NCBI RefSeq assembly: GCF_030866825.1
Contig: NZ_CP133020.1
Location: 2,170,001-2,234,000, forward strand
Direction of reading: 5' to 3'
Source of the DNA: Rathayibacter sp. SW19
Lineage (GTDB): Bacteria; Actinomycetota; Actinomycetes; Actinomycetales; Microbacteriaceae
DNA: 64,000 bases
The position numbers and the translations under genes are program-made. The notes below the pieces were generated by a model. The model was not told the DNA's origin and ran no database searches. It worked only from the letters and a program-made list of their open reading frames with translations. Shown in pieces: positions 53,642-62,483 of this stretch. Position 1 is the stretch's first letter; each line of letters begins with the position of its first letter.

Positions 53642-56050
53642 CTACGGAGCCAACGCCTGCGCAGCTGCCCCAGAAATGCTCGAATCGCCGACGTAGTGCG
53701 CGAGGTACTCCCCCGTCAGCGTGGCCTGGCCGGCCGCCAGTTCGGCCGGCGTGCCCTCGAAGACGATCCGGCCGCCCTCGTGGCCCGCGCCGGGGCCGAG
53801 GTCGATGATCCAGTCCGCGTGCGCCATGACAGCCTGATGGTGTTCGATCACGATCACCGACTTTCCGGAGTCGACTAGCCGGTCGAGCAGCGCGAGCAAC
53901 TGTTCGACGTCGGCCAGGTGAAGCCCTGCGGTCGGTTCGTCGAGCACGAACACGCCACCCTTCTCCCCCAGATGCGTCGCCAACTTGAGTCGCTGACGTT
54001 CACCGCCGGACAGCGTTGGCAACGGCTGGCCGATGTTCAGGTAACCGAGGCCGACATCGACGATCCGGTGGGCGATCATCTGCGCCGCAGGCACCTTCGA
54101 CTCACCGGCGTCGAAGAATTCCTCAGCTTCGCGCGCTGACATGGCCAGCACTTCGCTGATGTCGCGTCCACCGAGGTGATACTCCAGTACGGATGCCTGG
54201 AACCGCTTGCCCTCGCACTCCTCGCACACGGTGGACACCCCGGCCATCACTCCGAGATCGGTGTAGATGACGCCCGCGCCGTTGCAGGTCGGGCATGCGC
54301 CTTCCGAGTTCGAACTGAACAGGGCAGGTTTCACACCGTTCGCCTTCGCGAATGCCTTGCGGATCGGATCGAGCAATCCCGTGTACGTCGCCGGGTTGCT
54401 GCGCCGAGATCCCTTGATCGCACCCTGGTCGATTGTGACGACCCCGTCTTGCCCCGATACCGAACCGGTGATCAGCGAACTCTTGCCCGAGCCGGCCACA
54501 CCGGTCACCACGACGAGCACACCCAGGGGGATATCAACGTCGACGTGCTGCAGATTGTGCGTCGTGGCGGCGCGCACAGTCAGCGCGCCGGACGATGTCC
54601 GCACGGATTGTTTGAGCGCGGCTCGGTCGTCAAGGTGTCTGCCCGTGATCGTGTCGCTGGCGCGCAGCGCATCGACCGTGCCTTCGAAGCAGACGGATCC
54701 GCCGTTCGCACCGGCCCCGGGGCCGAGGTCGACGGCGTGATCGGCGATCGCGATCAGTTCCGGCTTGTGCTCCACGACGAGCACCGTGTTGCCCTTGTCG
54801 CGCAACTGCAGCAGGAGCGTGTTCATCCGCTGGATGTCGTGCGGATGCAGGCCGATCGTCGGCTCGTCGAACACGTAGGTCACGTCGGTGAGCGAGGAGC
54901 CGAGATGGCGGATCATCTTCGTTCGCTGCGATTCACCGCCCGACAGTGTGCCGGATGATCGATCGAGCGACAGGTAGCCGAGCCCGATGTTCACGAACGA
55001 ATCCAGCGTCTCGCCCAGTGCGATCAGCAGAGGGCCGACCGACGGCTCGTCGAGTGCCCGAACCCACTCTGCCAGGTCGCTGATTTGCATCGAGCAGGCG
55101 TCCGCGATGCTAATCCCCGCGATGGTGGATGACCGCGCTGCTTCGCTCAACCGAGTGCCGCCGCATTGCGGGCAGGTGGTGAACGTCACCGCCCTCTCGA
55201 CGAAGGCACGAATGTGCGGTTGCATGGCATCGATGTCCTTGGAGAGGAACGACTTTTGAATCTTCGGGATCAGTCCCTCGTATGTCAGATTGATGCCTTC
55301 GATCTTGATTTTGGTCGGCTCCTTGCGCAGCAGATCATGCAGTTCTTTGCTGGAGAAGTCGCGGATTGCCTTGTCGGGATCGAAGAGCCCGCTGCCGCGA
55401 TAGATGCGGCCATACCAACCGTCCATGCTGTAGCCGGGGATCGTAAGAGCGCCCTCGTTCAACGACAGTTCGTCGTTGTACAGGGCGGACAGGTCGAAGT
55501 CGGTGACCGAACCGATTCCCTCGCAGCGCGGGCACATGCCGCCGGTGATGCTGAAGCTGCGGCGTTCCTTGACTTTCTGGCCGCCGCGATCGAACGTCAC
55601 AGCCCCGGCGCCGCTGACGGATGCGACGTTGAAGGAGAACGCCTGCGGCGAACCGATGTGCGGCTCCCCGAGGCGGCTGAACATGATCCGCAGCATCGCG
55701 TTGGCGTCCGTTGCCGTGCCGACCGTGGATCGCGGGTTCGAGCCCATGCGCTCCTGATCGACGATGATCGCCGTGGTCAGGCCCTCGAGCACATCGACAT
55801 CGGGCCGTGCTTGCGTCGGCATGAAACCCTGCACGAACGTGCTGTACGTTTCGTTGATCATCCGTTGTGATTCTGCGGCAATCGTGCCGAAGACCAGGGA
55901 GCTCTTGCCCGAGCCCGAGACCCCGGTGAACACGGTCAACCTGCGCTTCGGCAACTCGACGCTGACGTCTTTGAGATTGTTGACGCGCGCGCCCCGCACG
56001 CGGATCAGGTCGTGACTGTCGGCGAGCGCAGTAATCTCCATGACCGTCAC
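53642..56050 (-). CDS. UvrA-like ATPase (short UvrA2/DrrC type)
   Basis: An 802-residue paralogue of UvrA with both ABC ATPase modules: Walker A GVSGSGKSS near residue 45 and GVAGSGKSS near 535, signatures LSGGESQR and LSGGERQR, and Walker B stretches VFDEPTIGLHPHD and VLDEPTAGLHLAD. Zinc-site cysteines are seen as CPRC, CPQC and CPTC/CEEC. Canonical UvrA is about 950 residues; the region after the first Walker A that holds the UvrB-binding domain is much shorter here. Such proteins are linked to resistance to DNA-binding drugs rather than core excision repair. An ATG at 56041 is an alternative start. Confidence 0.88.
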   Translation of the reverse strand: MTVMEITALADSHDLIRVRGARVNNLKDVSVELPKRRLTVFTGVSGSGKSSLVFGTIAAESQRMINETYSTFVQGFMPTQARPDVDVLEGLTTAIIVDQERMGSNPRSTVGTATDANAMLRIMFSRLGEPHIGSPQAFSFNVASVSGAGAVTFDRGGQKVKERRSFSITGGMCPRCEGIGSVTDFDLSALYNDELSLNEGALTIPGYSMDGWYGRIYRGSGLFDPDKAIRDFSSKELHDLLRKEPTKIKIEGINLTYEGLIPKIQKSFLSKDIDAMQPHIRAFVERAVTFTTCPQCGGTRLSEAARSSTIAGISIADACSMQISDLAEWVRALDEPSVGPLLIALGETLDSFVNIGLGYLSLDRSSGTLSGGESQRTKMIRHLGSSLTDVTYVFDEPTIGLHPHDIQRMNTLLLQLRDKGNTVLVVEHKPELIAIADHAVDLGPGAGANGGSVCFEGTVDALRASDTITGRHLDDRAALKQSVRTSSGALTVRAATTHNLQHVDVDIPLGVLVVVTGVAGSGKSSLITGSVSGQDGVVTIDQGAIKGSRRSNPATYTGLLDPIRKAFAKANGVKPALFSSNSEGACPTCNGAGVIYTDLGVMAGVSTVCEECEGKRFQASVLEYHLGGRDISEVLAMSAREAEEFFDAGESKVPAAQMIAHRIVDVGLGYLNIGQPLPTLSGGERQRLKLATHLGEKGGVFVLDEPTAGLHLADVEQLLALLDRLVDSGKSVIVIEHHQAVMAHADWIIDLGPGAGHEGGRIVFEGTPAELAAGQATLTGEYLAHYVGDSSISGAAAQALAP

Positions 56051-56181
56051 TTTAGCCGCCGCCGAATGGCCGCGTCCTTCCGTTGTCTGTGCGTCAGATC
56101 GGTATAGTCTCTGAACAGTTCACAGTCTGCGTCAGCTGTGTCATCGATACCCCAGTACCCCGGCCATTGAAGGAGCTCATC

Positions 56182-56799
56182 ATGATGACAGCAACCGATC
56201 CACTCAGTTCGGCATCTCACGACTTCGCAATCGACCCAACGAAACTTGCGAAGTCCGCCATCAACGGCATCCGCGTCGCCTTCGGAATCGGCGGGGTGGT
56301 CGCCCTGATCCTGGGCATCCTCTTGTTGGTCTGGCCGGACAAGTCTCTCGGCGCCGTCGCGATCATTTTGGGAATCTACTTCTTGATCAGCGGGGTTGTT
56401 CGCCTCGCGCTCGGCATCTTCAGCAAGGGCATCAGCGGCGGCATGCGCACCCTGGATATCCTGCTCGGAATTCTCCTGATCATTGCCGGAGTCATCGTTC
56501 TGAAGAACGTGGCGGTGTCCGCCGCGGCCCTGGTAATTCTTGTGGTTGCGGTGATCGGAGTCGGTTGGATCATCGAGGGCGTCTTGTCGATCGTTGAGTC
56601 GCGCGGCGCACCGTCGGCCGGCTGGGCGATCACCTCAGGCATCATCAGCATCATCGCCGGCATCGTCGTGCTCGTCGTACCCGGATGGTCGGCCGTCTGG
56701 CTGATCATCGTCACCGGAATCGTTCTCGTCGTGCTCGGGATCGTCGGTATCGTCCGAGCGTTCACCTTCGGCCGTGAGGTTCTGAAGGCCGCCGCCTAG
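56182..56799 (+). CDS. DUF308 (HdeD-like) membrane protein
   Basis: A 205-residue protein with six membrane segments arranged as three repeated pairs (IGGVVALILGILLLVWPDKSLGAVAIILGIYFLISGVVRL..., LDILLGILLIIAGVIVLK..., and the last pair), typical of the DUF308/HdeD family linked to acid stress in E. coli. AAGGAG 6 nt before the ATG at 56182 fixes the start. A TATAGT -10 candidate is at 56103. Its stop codon shares CTAG with the stop of the convergent peptidase gene. Confidence 0.88.
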   Translation: MMTATDPLSSASHDFAIDPTKLAKSAINGIRVAFGIGGVVALILGILLLVWPDKSLGAVAIILGIYFLISGVVRLALGIFSKGISGGMRTLDILLGILLIIAGVIVLKNVAVSAAALVILVVAVIGVGWIIEGVLSIVESRGAPSAGWAITSGIISIIAGIVVLVVPGWSAVWLIIVTGIVLVVLGIVGIVRAFTFGREVLKAAA

Positions 56800-58802
56800 A
56801 CCGTTGGCAGGTGGCGCGCCCACCACTCGAGGATGACCTCGAAGCGTTGTTGCCGGTGGCGCGGCCTCCCCGAGCGGCTGAGTTCGTGGTTCTCGCCGGG
56901 GAAGAGCACGAGCTCGGTGTCCACTCCCCTGCGCTTCAATGACGCGTAGTAGCGTTCGGCCTGACCGACCGGACACCGCAGATCCTCCTCGGAGTGCAGA
57001 ACGAGCGTCGGCGTGCGCACCTCGTCCACCATCGCCTGCGGACTTTGCTGCCTGACCGTATCCGGGTCGATGCCGGTGTATTCGTCGCTGAAGAAGCTGC
57101 CGATGTCGCTGGTGCCGACGAACCCATCCGGGTCCAGAAAGCCGCGCTCGACGATCGCGGCAGCGAACCGGTGATCGTGGGCAATCGCCCACGCGGTCAG
57201 ATATCCGCCGTACGATCCGCCCATAATGCCGACCCGCTCGCCGTCGAGGTCGTTGCTCTGTGCGATGGCGCCGTCAAGAAAATCGAGCACGTCGTGCAGG
57301 TCGACTGTTCCCATGGAGCGACGGATGCTGCGACCGTGCGCTTGCCCGTACCCGGCGGAGCCGCGTGGATTGCACATGACAACGGCGTAGCCGGCATCCG
57401 CATAGACCTGGGCTTCGTCGAAGAAGTGCACCGAGTACTGCGCGAACGGACCGCCGTGAATATTCAACAGCACCGGATGCGGCCCCGGACCTTGCGGCGA
57501 GACCAACCACCCATGCACGGGATAGCCGTCACGCCCCGTGATCGTCAGCTCGCGGGCTCGCGCGAAGCCGGTGCGACGCAGGCGTGCCGAAAAATCGGTG
57601 AGCCGCCGGATCGCGCCATTCTGGTAGACGCCGACGTCACCGGTCGTCGTCGCATCCGCATAGCAGATGGCGATTGTGTTACCTGCTGCGGCGACCCCGG
57701 TCACCTCGATCGGCGCGTCGCCACTGAGCGAGCTCACCGACCCGTCGAGATCGATCTCCAGCAACTGAACGGTGCCGCGCGAACGGTTCTGAACCAGCAC
57801 ACTGTGCTCACCGAACGGTGTGATCGCACTCCCGCCTTCGCCGAGGTCGATGGTTTCCGGGTCGCTGAGTCGGCGTGGAACCGTGCTCGACGCGTTGATC
57901 ACGAAAAGCGACGTGTTCTTCGCCACGAAGTCGCGCCCGCTGCGACCCACGTTCTGGGCGAGGAAGAACAGCGACCCGTCCAGGCCGTACGCGAGGGCAC
58001 CTGGCGCATTCAGCACCGCGAAGTTACCGTGTCGCCCCGTGACATCGACCGGCGCGGCTGCCGAGTCGACGTCGAGGAGAAAGACATTTGATCGGAGATC
58101 GTTGTCGCGCCGTGCGTGCCGCGCAGCAACCATCGCGAGGGTCGCGCCGTCCTGAGAGAACGCGATCGCGCCGTGGTCGGCATCGAAATCGGTCAGCTGC
58201 CGCGCGGCGGGCACGACGGCGACCGGTTCGGCCGCACCTTCGGCCGTCGGTGCCGGTTGTACGAGCGGCGCAGCCCACACGTCCGGCGCATCGATCAGGA
58301 ACACCTGGGCGCGTCGATCCGTCACGAAGCCGACACCGTTTTCCCGATACTTCAACGTCGTGAATCGACGAGGAGCCTCCGCTTCGGGAGCCAGCCCCGC
58401 GACGGTGCCATAGCGACCAGGTTCCGGCACCCTGCTCACGAACGCCAGCATGCTGCCGTCCGGCGACCAGCAGAACTCGGTGACGCCGAGGAGCCGGTCG
58501 GTCACCCGCATCGGGTCGCCGCCCATGGCATCCACGATGTGCAGTTGCGCGGAACCGCCGGGTTCAGAGCGCAAAAAGGCGATCAGGCGGCCGTCCGGAG
58601 AGAACTGCGGCGCGCTGTCACGAAACCCGCGTGTCAGCCGGCGCGGTGCGGCGTGTCCGGTGATCGGAATCGTCCACAATTGCCCGACATTGGAATCTGC
58701 GGACAAATCTGGCCGGGTCACTGCGATGACCGCCCTGCGCCCGCTCGGGTGCAGCGTCGGTCGCGACAGCGTAGCCATCAACGACAGATCGGATGCTTTC
58801 AC
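56796..58802 (-). CDS. S9-family prolyl oligopeptidase-type serine peptidase
   Basis: A 668-residue protein with an N-terminal seven-bladed beta-propeller (WD/PD40-like repeats such as APQFSPDGRLIAF and EFCWSPDGSMLAF) and a C-terminal alpha/beta hydrolase. The catalytic triad is S530 (GGSYGG), D607 and H639 (GENHELS). It belongs to the acylaminoacyl-peptidase/DPP-like branch and should cleave short peptides in the cytoplasm; no signal peptide is seen. An oxyanion-region HGGPFAQY motif is present. Confidence 0.92.
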   Translation of the reverse strand: MKASDLSLMATLSRPTLHPSGRRAVIAVTRPDLSADSNVGQLWTIPITGHAAPRRLTRGFRDSAPQFSPDGRLIAFLRSEPGGSAQLHIVDAMGGDPMRVTDRLLGVTEFCWSPDGSMLAFVSRVPEPGRYGTVAGLAPEAEAPRRFTTLKYRENGVGFVTDRRAQVFLIDAPDVWAAPLVQPAPTAEGAAEPVAVVPAARQLTDFDADHGAIAFSQDGATLAMVAARHARRDNDLRSNVFLLDVDSAAAPVDVTGRHGNFAVLNAPGALAYGLDGSLFFLAQNVGRSGRDFVAKNTSLFVINASSTVPRRLSDPETIDLGEGGSAITPFGEHSVLVQNRSRGTVQLLEIDLDGSVSSLSGDAPIEVTGVAAAGNTIAICYADATTTGDVGVYQNGAIRRLTDFSARLRRTGFARARELTITGRDGYPVHGWLVSPQGPGPHPVLLNIHGGPFAQYSVHFFDEAQVYADAGYAVVMCNPRGSAGYGQAHGRSIRRSMGTVDLHDVLDFLDGAIAQSNDLDGERVGIMGGSYGGYLTAWAIAHDHRFAAAIVERGFLDPDGFVGTSDIGSFFSDEYTGIDPDTVRQQSPQAMVDEVRTPTLVLHSEEDLRCPVGQAERYYASLKRRGVDTELVLFPGENHELSRSGRPRHRQQRFEVILEWWARHLPTV

Positions 58803-58922
58803 AGGATTCCTCTCAGCGGTGTCGGTACCGCTACAGCGACAGTCTGTCCGTCGGCGGCCCCACCGGCGCCGAGTAGTTGATCAGTGTGGGCACGGCCACG
58901 AGCAAACTCGTTCGGCGCGAAT

Positions 58923-59687
58923 TCATTCCGTGACGAACCCGGAGACATCTCCAACGTAGCGCGTGTGGTCTGCCGGCACTGGGTCGACGGTCGCCGCTGC
59001 GACTTCGGCGGCGAATTCGCTCACGTTGTACAGTCTGCCCGCCGCTTCTTTGCGCGCGCCGATAGCGCCGGGGTTCGCCCGTTCGAGCAGAGTCGCCGTG
59101 ATCGTGCCCTCGATCATGTCGCCGGACACAACGACGAACTCCACTCCTTTTGCATCGAGTTCTGGGATGAGCGCACGCAGAGCGTCCTCCCCCGCACGTT
59201 TGCTGCGCGCGACAGCCTCGTACTCGGGCATCGTCTCGGTTGTACGAATGAAGTGGGCCTGGTGGCTGGTCACGAAAATGACGCGCCCGCCCGACTGCAA
59301 CAGAGGCAGAGCACTCATCAGTACGTTGACCTGCGCGTCGCGGTTCAGTTGCATCGCGTAGTCCGCTGCCATGCCCGATTCCATACCGCCGGAGGCATTC
59401 AAGACCAGAACGTCTAACCCGCCGAGGTCGGCGGCCACCGTGTCGAACATCGCACTGACGGACGCCGGGTCGGTCAAATCGGCGCCGACGACGTGGGCGA
59501 CTGCGCCGCGTGAGCGCAAGGCATCCGCCAGTTTGAGTGCGCGGGCTTCCTTATTCCGGTAGTTGATCACAACCTCGGCTCCGGCGTCGGCCAGGTAGGA
59601 GATCGTGTCTGCGCCGATTCCGCGCGACGACCCTGTCACGAGAGCGCGTTTGCCTGTGAGAGACGACGGTGCGAGAGGATTGCTCAC
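58923..59687 (-). CDS. Short-chain dehydrogenase/reductase lacking the usual catalytic Tyr
   Basis: A 254-residue Rossmann-fold SDR. TGSSRGIG (residues 18-25) binds the dinucleotide, NASGG (97-101) is the NAG-type motif and S141 is the catalytic serine. In the active-site motif, K163 follows MPEYEAVARSKRAGE, so the position four before the Lys is V159 rather than Tyr; the only nearby Tyr is Y156. It may be a diverged SDR subfamily with altered or no redox activity. It is divergent from nfeD. Confidence 0.87.
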   Translation of the reverse strand: MSNPLAPSSLTGKRALVTGSSRGIGADTISYLADAGAEVVINYRNKEARALKLADALRSRGAVAHVVGADLTDPASVSAMFDTVAADLGGLDVLVLNASGGMESGMAADYAMQLNRDAQVNVLMSALPLLQSGGRVIFVTSHQAHFIRTTETMPEYEAVARSKRAGEDALRALIPELDAKGVEFVVVSGDMIEGTITATLLERANPGAIGARKEAAGRLYNVSEFAAEVAAATVDPVPADHTRYVGDVSGFVTE

Positions 59688-59818
59688 TTCAAAGACTCCT
59701 TGGAACTGACGCGCGCCAGACGCGGCACGGCTGGGAAGAGACTACCAATATCGGCTCCATGCGAGACACGCGAACTGCTACGGTCAAAGCTAGTCATAGG
59801 GAAAGGGGCGCGCGTCCC

Positions 59819-60289
59819 ATGGGTGAGATCACATCCTTCGCATGGATCGTTTGGCTCGTGCTGATTCTGATCTTCATCACTGTCGAGATGCTGACGCTTG
59901 AGTTCACGTTTTTGATGATCGCGATCGGCAGCCTCGGCGGACTGGTGTCTGGGCTGTTCGGTGTTGTCTGGTGGGGGCAATTGCTCATCGCAGCCGCCCT
60001 ATCGGTATTTCTGTTGTTGGCGATCAGGCCTCCGTTGCTTCGCGTGCTCAAACGGGGCGCAGACCCTGCCAAAAGCAACGTCGCGGCCCTGATCGGTATC
60101 GAGGGCACCGTGATCATCACGATGACTTCTGCAGGCGGGCAGGTCAAACTCGCCAACGGAGAAACCTGGACGGCCAAGATCGCACCGGACGTTCCGGCCC
60201 AGGACTTACACCCGGGCGAGCGCGTGCTCGTCTCAGCCATTGAAGGGTCGACGGCGGTCGTCGTCCCCGCTGAAAGGAACGCGGCGTGA
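59819..60289 (+). CDS. NfeD-family membrane protein
   Basis: A 156-residue protein with three or four membrane segments (about residues 8-28, 30-50 and 55-75) and a C-terminal OB-fold domain (about 90-150; ALIGIEGTVIITMTSAGGQVKLANGETWTAKI). NfeD proteins partner SPFH proteins in membrane microdomains. The ATG at 59819 follows GAAAGGGG. Its stop overlaps the SPFH gene start by 4 nt (GTGA), as expected for this conserved pair. Confidence 0.9.
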   Translation: MGEITSFAWIVWLVLILIFITVEMLTLEFTFLMIAIGSLGGLVSGLFGVVWWGQLLIAAALSVFLLLAIRPPLLRVLKRGADPAKSNVAALIGIEGTVIITMTSAGGQVKLANGETWTAKIAPDVPAQDLHPGERVLVSAIEGSTAVVVPAERNAA

Positions 60290-61254
60290 GTAGCGGCACC
60301 CAGTTCGTCGTGCAGATCATCGTTTTCGTGATCGTCGCCGTCATTGTCATCTTCGTACTCGTCACACTGTTTCGGGCGATCCGCATCGTGCCGCAGGCGA
60401 CGGCAGGAGTGGTCGAGCGGCTCGGCAAGTATCACAAGACGCTGCTGCCGGGCCTGAACATCGTCGTACCGTTCATCGACCGGGTGCGGCCGCTGCTCGA
60501 CATGCGCGAGCAAGTTGTCTCCTTCCCGCCGCAACCGGTGATCACGGAGGACAACCTTGTGGTCTCGATCGACACCGTCGTCTATTTCCAAGTGACGGAT
60601 GCACGCGCTGCGACATACGAGATCGCCAACTATCTCGGCGCCGTCGAACAGCTCACGACCACGACACTGCGTAACGTGGTGGGTGGCCTCAACCTGGAAC
60701 AGGCATTGACCAGTCGCGATGAGATCAATGGCCAATTGCGCATCGTGTTGGACGAAGCGACTGGCAAGTGGGGCATCCGTGTTGGACGCGTCGAATTGAA
60801 GGCCATCGATCCGCCCCTCTCGATTCAGGATTCGATGGAGAAGCAGATGCGTGCGGAGCGTGACCGACGTGCAGTCATTCTGACCGCCGAAGGAAACAAG
60901 CAGTCGGAAATCCTGAACGCGGAGGGAATGCGGCAGGCCGCCATCCTCAAGGCAGAGGGTGACGCGAAAGCGGCAGTCCTGCGGGCAGAGGGCGAAGGCA
61001 AGGCGATCACGACCGTGTTCGGCGCGATCCACGCTGGGAATGCGGATCCGAAGTTGCTCGCGTATCAATACCTGCTCACGTTGCCGCAGTTGGCCCAGGG
61101 CACATCGAACACGCTCTGGGTCATTCCGAGCGAGTTGACGGAAGCACTGAAAGGCATCGGCAAGGCGTTCGTGCCTGGCGCGCTGCCGGACGGACTGCAG
61201 ACACCTCCTGCGTCATCGGCATCATCGGCAGTACCTCCGGCGGCGAACGACTAG
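60286..61254 (+). CDS. SPFH/stomatin-like membrane protein
   Basis: A 322-residue SPFH protein: one N-terminal membrane segment (about 8-30), the SPFH/PHB domain (VPQATAGVVERLGKYHKTLLPGLNIVVPFIDRV), then a long coiled coil rich in AEG repeats (AEGNKQSEILNAEGMRQAAILKAEGDAKAAVLRAEGEGKA). It oligomerises to organise membrane microdomains and protect membrane proteins or proteases. It is co-translated with nfeD. Confidence 0.93.
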   Translation: MSSGTQFVVQIIVFVIVAVIVIFVLVTLFRAIRIVPQATAGVVERLGKYHKTLLPGLNIVVPFIDRVRPLLDMREQVVSFPPQPVITEDNLVVSIDTVVYFQVTDARAATYEIANYLGAVEQLTTTTLRNVVGGLNLEQALTSRDEINGQLRIVLDEATGKWGIRVGRVELKAIDPPLSIQDSMEKQMRAERDRRAVILTAEGNKQSEILNAEGMRQAAILKAEGDAKAAVLRAEGEGKAITTVFGAIHAGNADPKLLAYQYLLTLPQLAQGTSNTLWVIPSELTEALKGIGKAFVPGALPDGLQTPPASSASSAVPPAAND

Positions 61255-61268
61255 GCAAGGTCGGTCCG

Positions 61269-62027
61269 GTGCGTGGCGGGGCGTTCTTCGCGGAATCACC
61301 CCCGCGCATCTTCGCCCATCGCGGGCTCGCACTCGAGGTACCCGAGAACACACCACCTGCGTTTCGCGCCGCATTGAAGGCAGGAGCAACTCATCTCGAG
61401 ACGGATGTGCACGCTTCCGCCGACGGAATCGCGGTCGTCAGTCACGACCCCGATGTGAAACGTGTCTCGGGCCATGAGGCAAGCATCGAACAACTCAGCA
61501 TGGCGGAGTTGCGGGCGATCGACCTGGGTGGCGGTCAGGGCTTCGTGTCGTTGTCCGAGGTTTTGGCCGGGTTTCCGCATGCGCTGTTCAACGTCGACGT
61601 GAAGTCGTCCCGCGCGGTCGAGCCGGCGGCCCGAGCGATCCTCGCGGCAGGCGCCACCGATCGCGTGCTGATCACCTCGTTCTCGCTCCGTCGTCGTCGG
61701 CGTACCGTCGCGCTGCTCCCGGGTGTTTCGACGTCTGCCTCTTCCGTGCAAGTTCTGTGCGCTTTCGTCGGTGCGCGGCTGCGGATCGCTCCCCTGATCC
61801 GCCACGTTGCGCGTGCTGTGGACGCGTTGCAGCTCCCCGAGCGCTACGGCCGGTTCCGCCTTGTGACACCTCGAACGGTGCGTGCCTGGCACTCCGCGGG
61901 GCTGGAAGTCCACGTCTGGACGGTCAACGATCTCGCGGACATGCGCCGGTTGTTAGCGCTCGGTGTCGACGGCATCATCACCGACCGTTGCGACCTGGCC
62001 AAAGGGGTGATCGGCCACCGCCCCTGA
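61269..62027 (+). CDS. Glycerophosphodiester phosphodiesterase
   Basis: A 252-residue GDPD-fold enzyme with the metal and catalytic residues H17-R18 (FAHRGLALEVPENTPPAF), the E and D of LETDVH and a second His in SHDP. It hydrolyses glycerophosphodiesters to sn-glycerol-3-phosphate and an alcohol. The C-terminal VHVWTVNDLADMRRLLALGVDGIITD is typical. No signal peptide is seen, so it is likely cytoplasmic. Confidence 0.92.
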   Translation: MRGGAFFAESPPRIFAHRGLALEVPENTPPAFRAALKAGATHLETDVHASADGIAVVSHDPDVKRVSGHEASIEQLSMAELRAIDLGGGQGFVSLSEVLAGFPHALFNVDVKSSRAVEPAARAILAAGATDRVLITSFSLRRRRRTVALLPGVSTSASSVQVLCAFVGARLRIAPLIRHVARAVDALQLPERYGRFRLVTPRTVRAWHSAGLEVHVWTVNDLADMRRLLALGVDGIITDRCDLAKGVIGHRP

Positions 62028-62053
62028 GAGCCGGCTGAGAGAAAGGCGAATAC

Positions 62054-62080
62054 GGAAAGAGAATGCCCAGCTTGACGGTT
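62054..62080 (+). promoter_or_regulatory. SigR/SigH-like promoter upstream of rbpA
   Basis: GGAAA (62054-62058), a 19-nt spacer and GTT (62078-62080) match the GGAAT-N18/19-GTT consensus of the redox-stress sigma factors SigR/SigH. rbpA is a known SigR target in Streptomyces. It lies 38 nt before the ATG. Confidence 0.5.
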
Positions 62081-62117
62081 TATAACTGTGCATGCATCGC
62101 GTGAAGGAGACCACACA

Positions 62118-62483
62118 ATGGCAGATCGCAGTTTGCGCGGAATGAGGCTTGGATCCCAGAGCCTCCAATCCGAAGAGGGAGTGACGTTCTCCCCCCGCGC
62201 ACAGTACACCTACCTCTGTTCGGAGTGCGGTCGGACGACCGACGTCGTCTTCTCGGCCGAGGCTGAGGCCCCGGAGACCTGGGAGTGCAAGACCTGCGGT
62301 CACGCGGCCACTCTCCTGGTCGGAGACGAGCCCGTCGAAATCGACAGAAGCGATGCGAAGGCTCCCCGGAGCCATTGGGACATGCTGCTGGAGCGTCGCA
62401 CGCGTGCGGAGCTTGAAGATCTGCTTGAAGAACGACTGACGTATCTGCGTGCCCGCCGAGGGGAGCACAAGGTCGGCGCCTAA
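62118..62483 (+). CDS. rbpA: RNA polymerase-binding protein RbpA
   Basis: A 121-residue actinobacterial RbpA. Zinc-ribbon cysteines C34, C37, C57 and C60 (CSECG and CKTC) form the core domain, the N-terminal tail starts MADRSLRGMRLGS, and the C-terminal sigma-interaction helix is RSHWDMLLERRTRAELEDLLEERL. It binds RNA polymerase and primary sigma, stabilises the open complex and modulates rifampicin sensitivity. AAGGAG 8 nt before the ATG fixes the start over an in-frame ATG 30 nt upstream. Confidence 0.96.
   Translation: MADRSLRGMRLGSQSLQSEEGVTFSPRAQYTYLCSECGRTTDVVFSAEAEAPETWECKTCGHAATLLVGDEPVEIDRSDAKAPRSHWDMLLERRTRAELEDLLEERLTYLRARRGEHKVGA

Noticed and set aside
55166..55870. 234-codon plus-strand frame opposite the UvrA-like gene
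   Set aside because: Antisense shadow of a protein with intact ATPase motifs.
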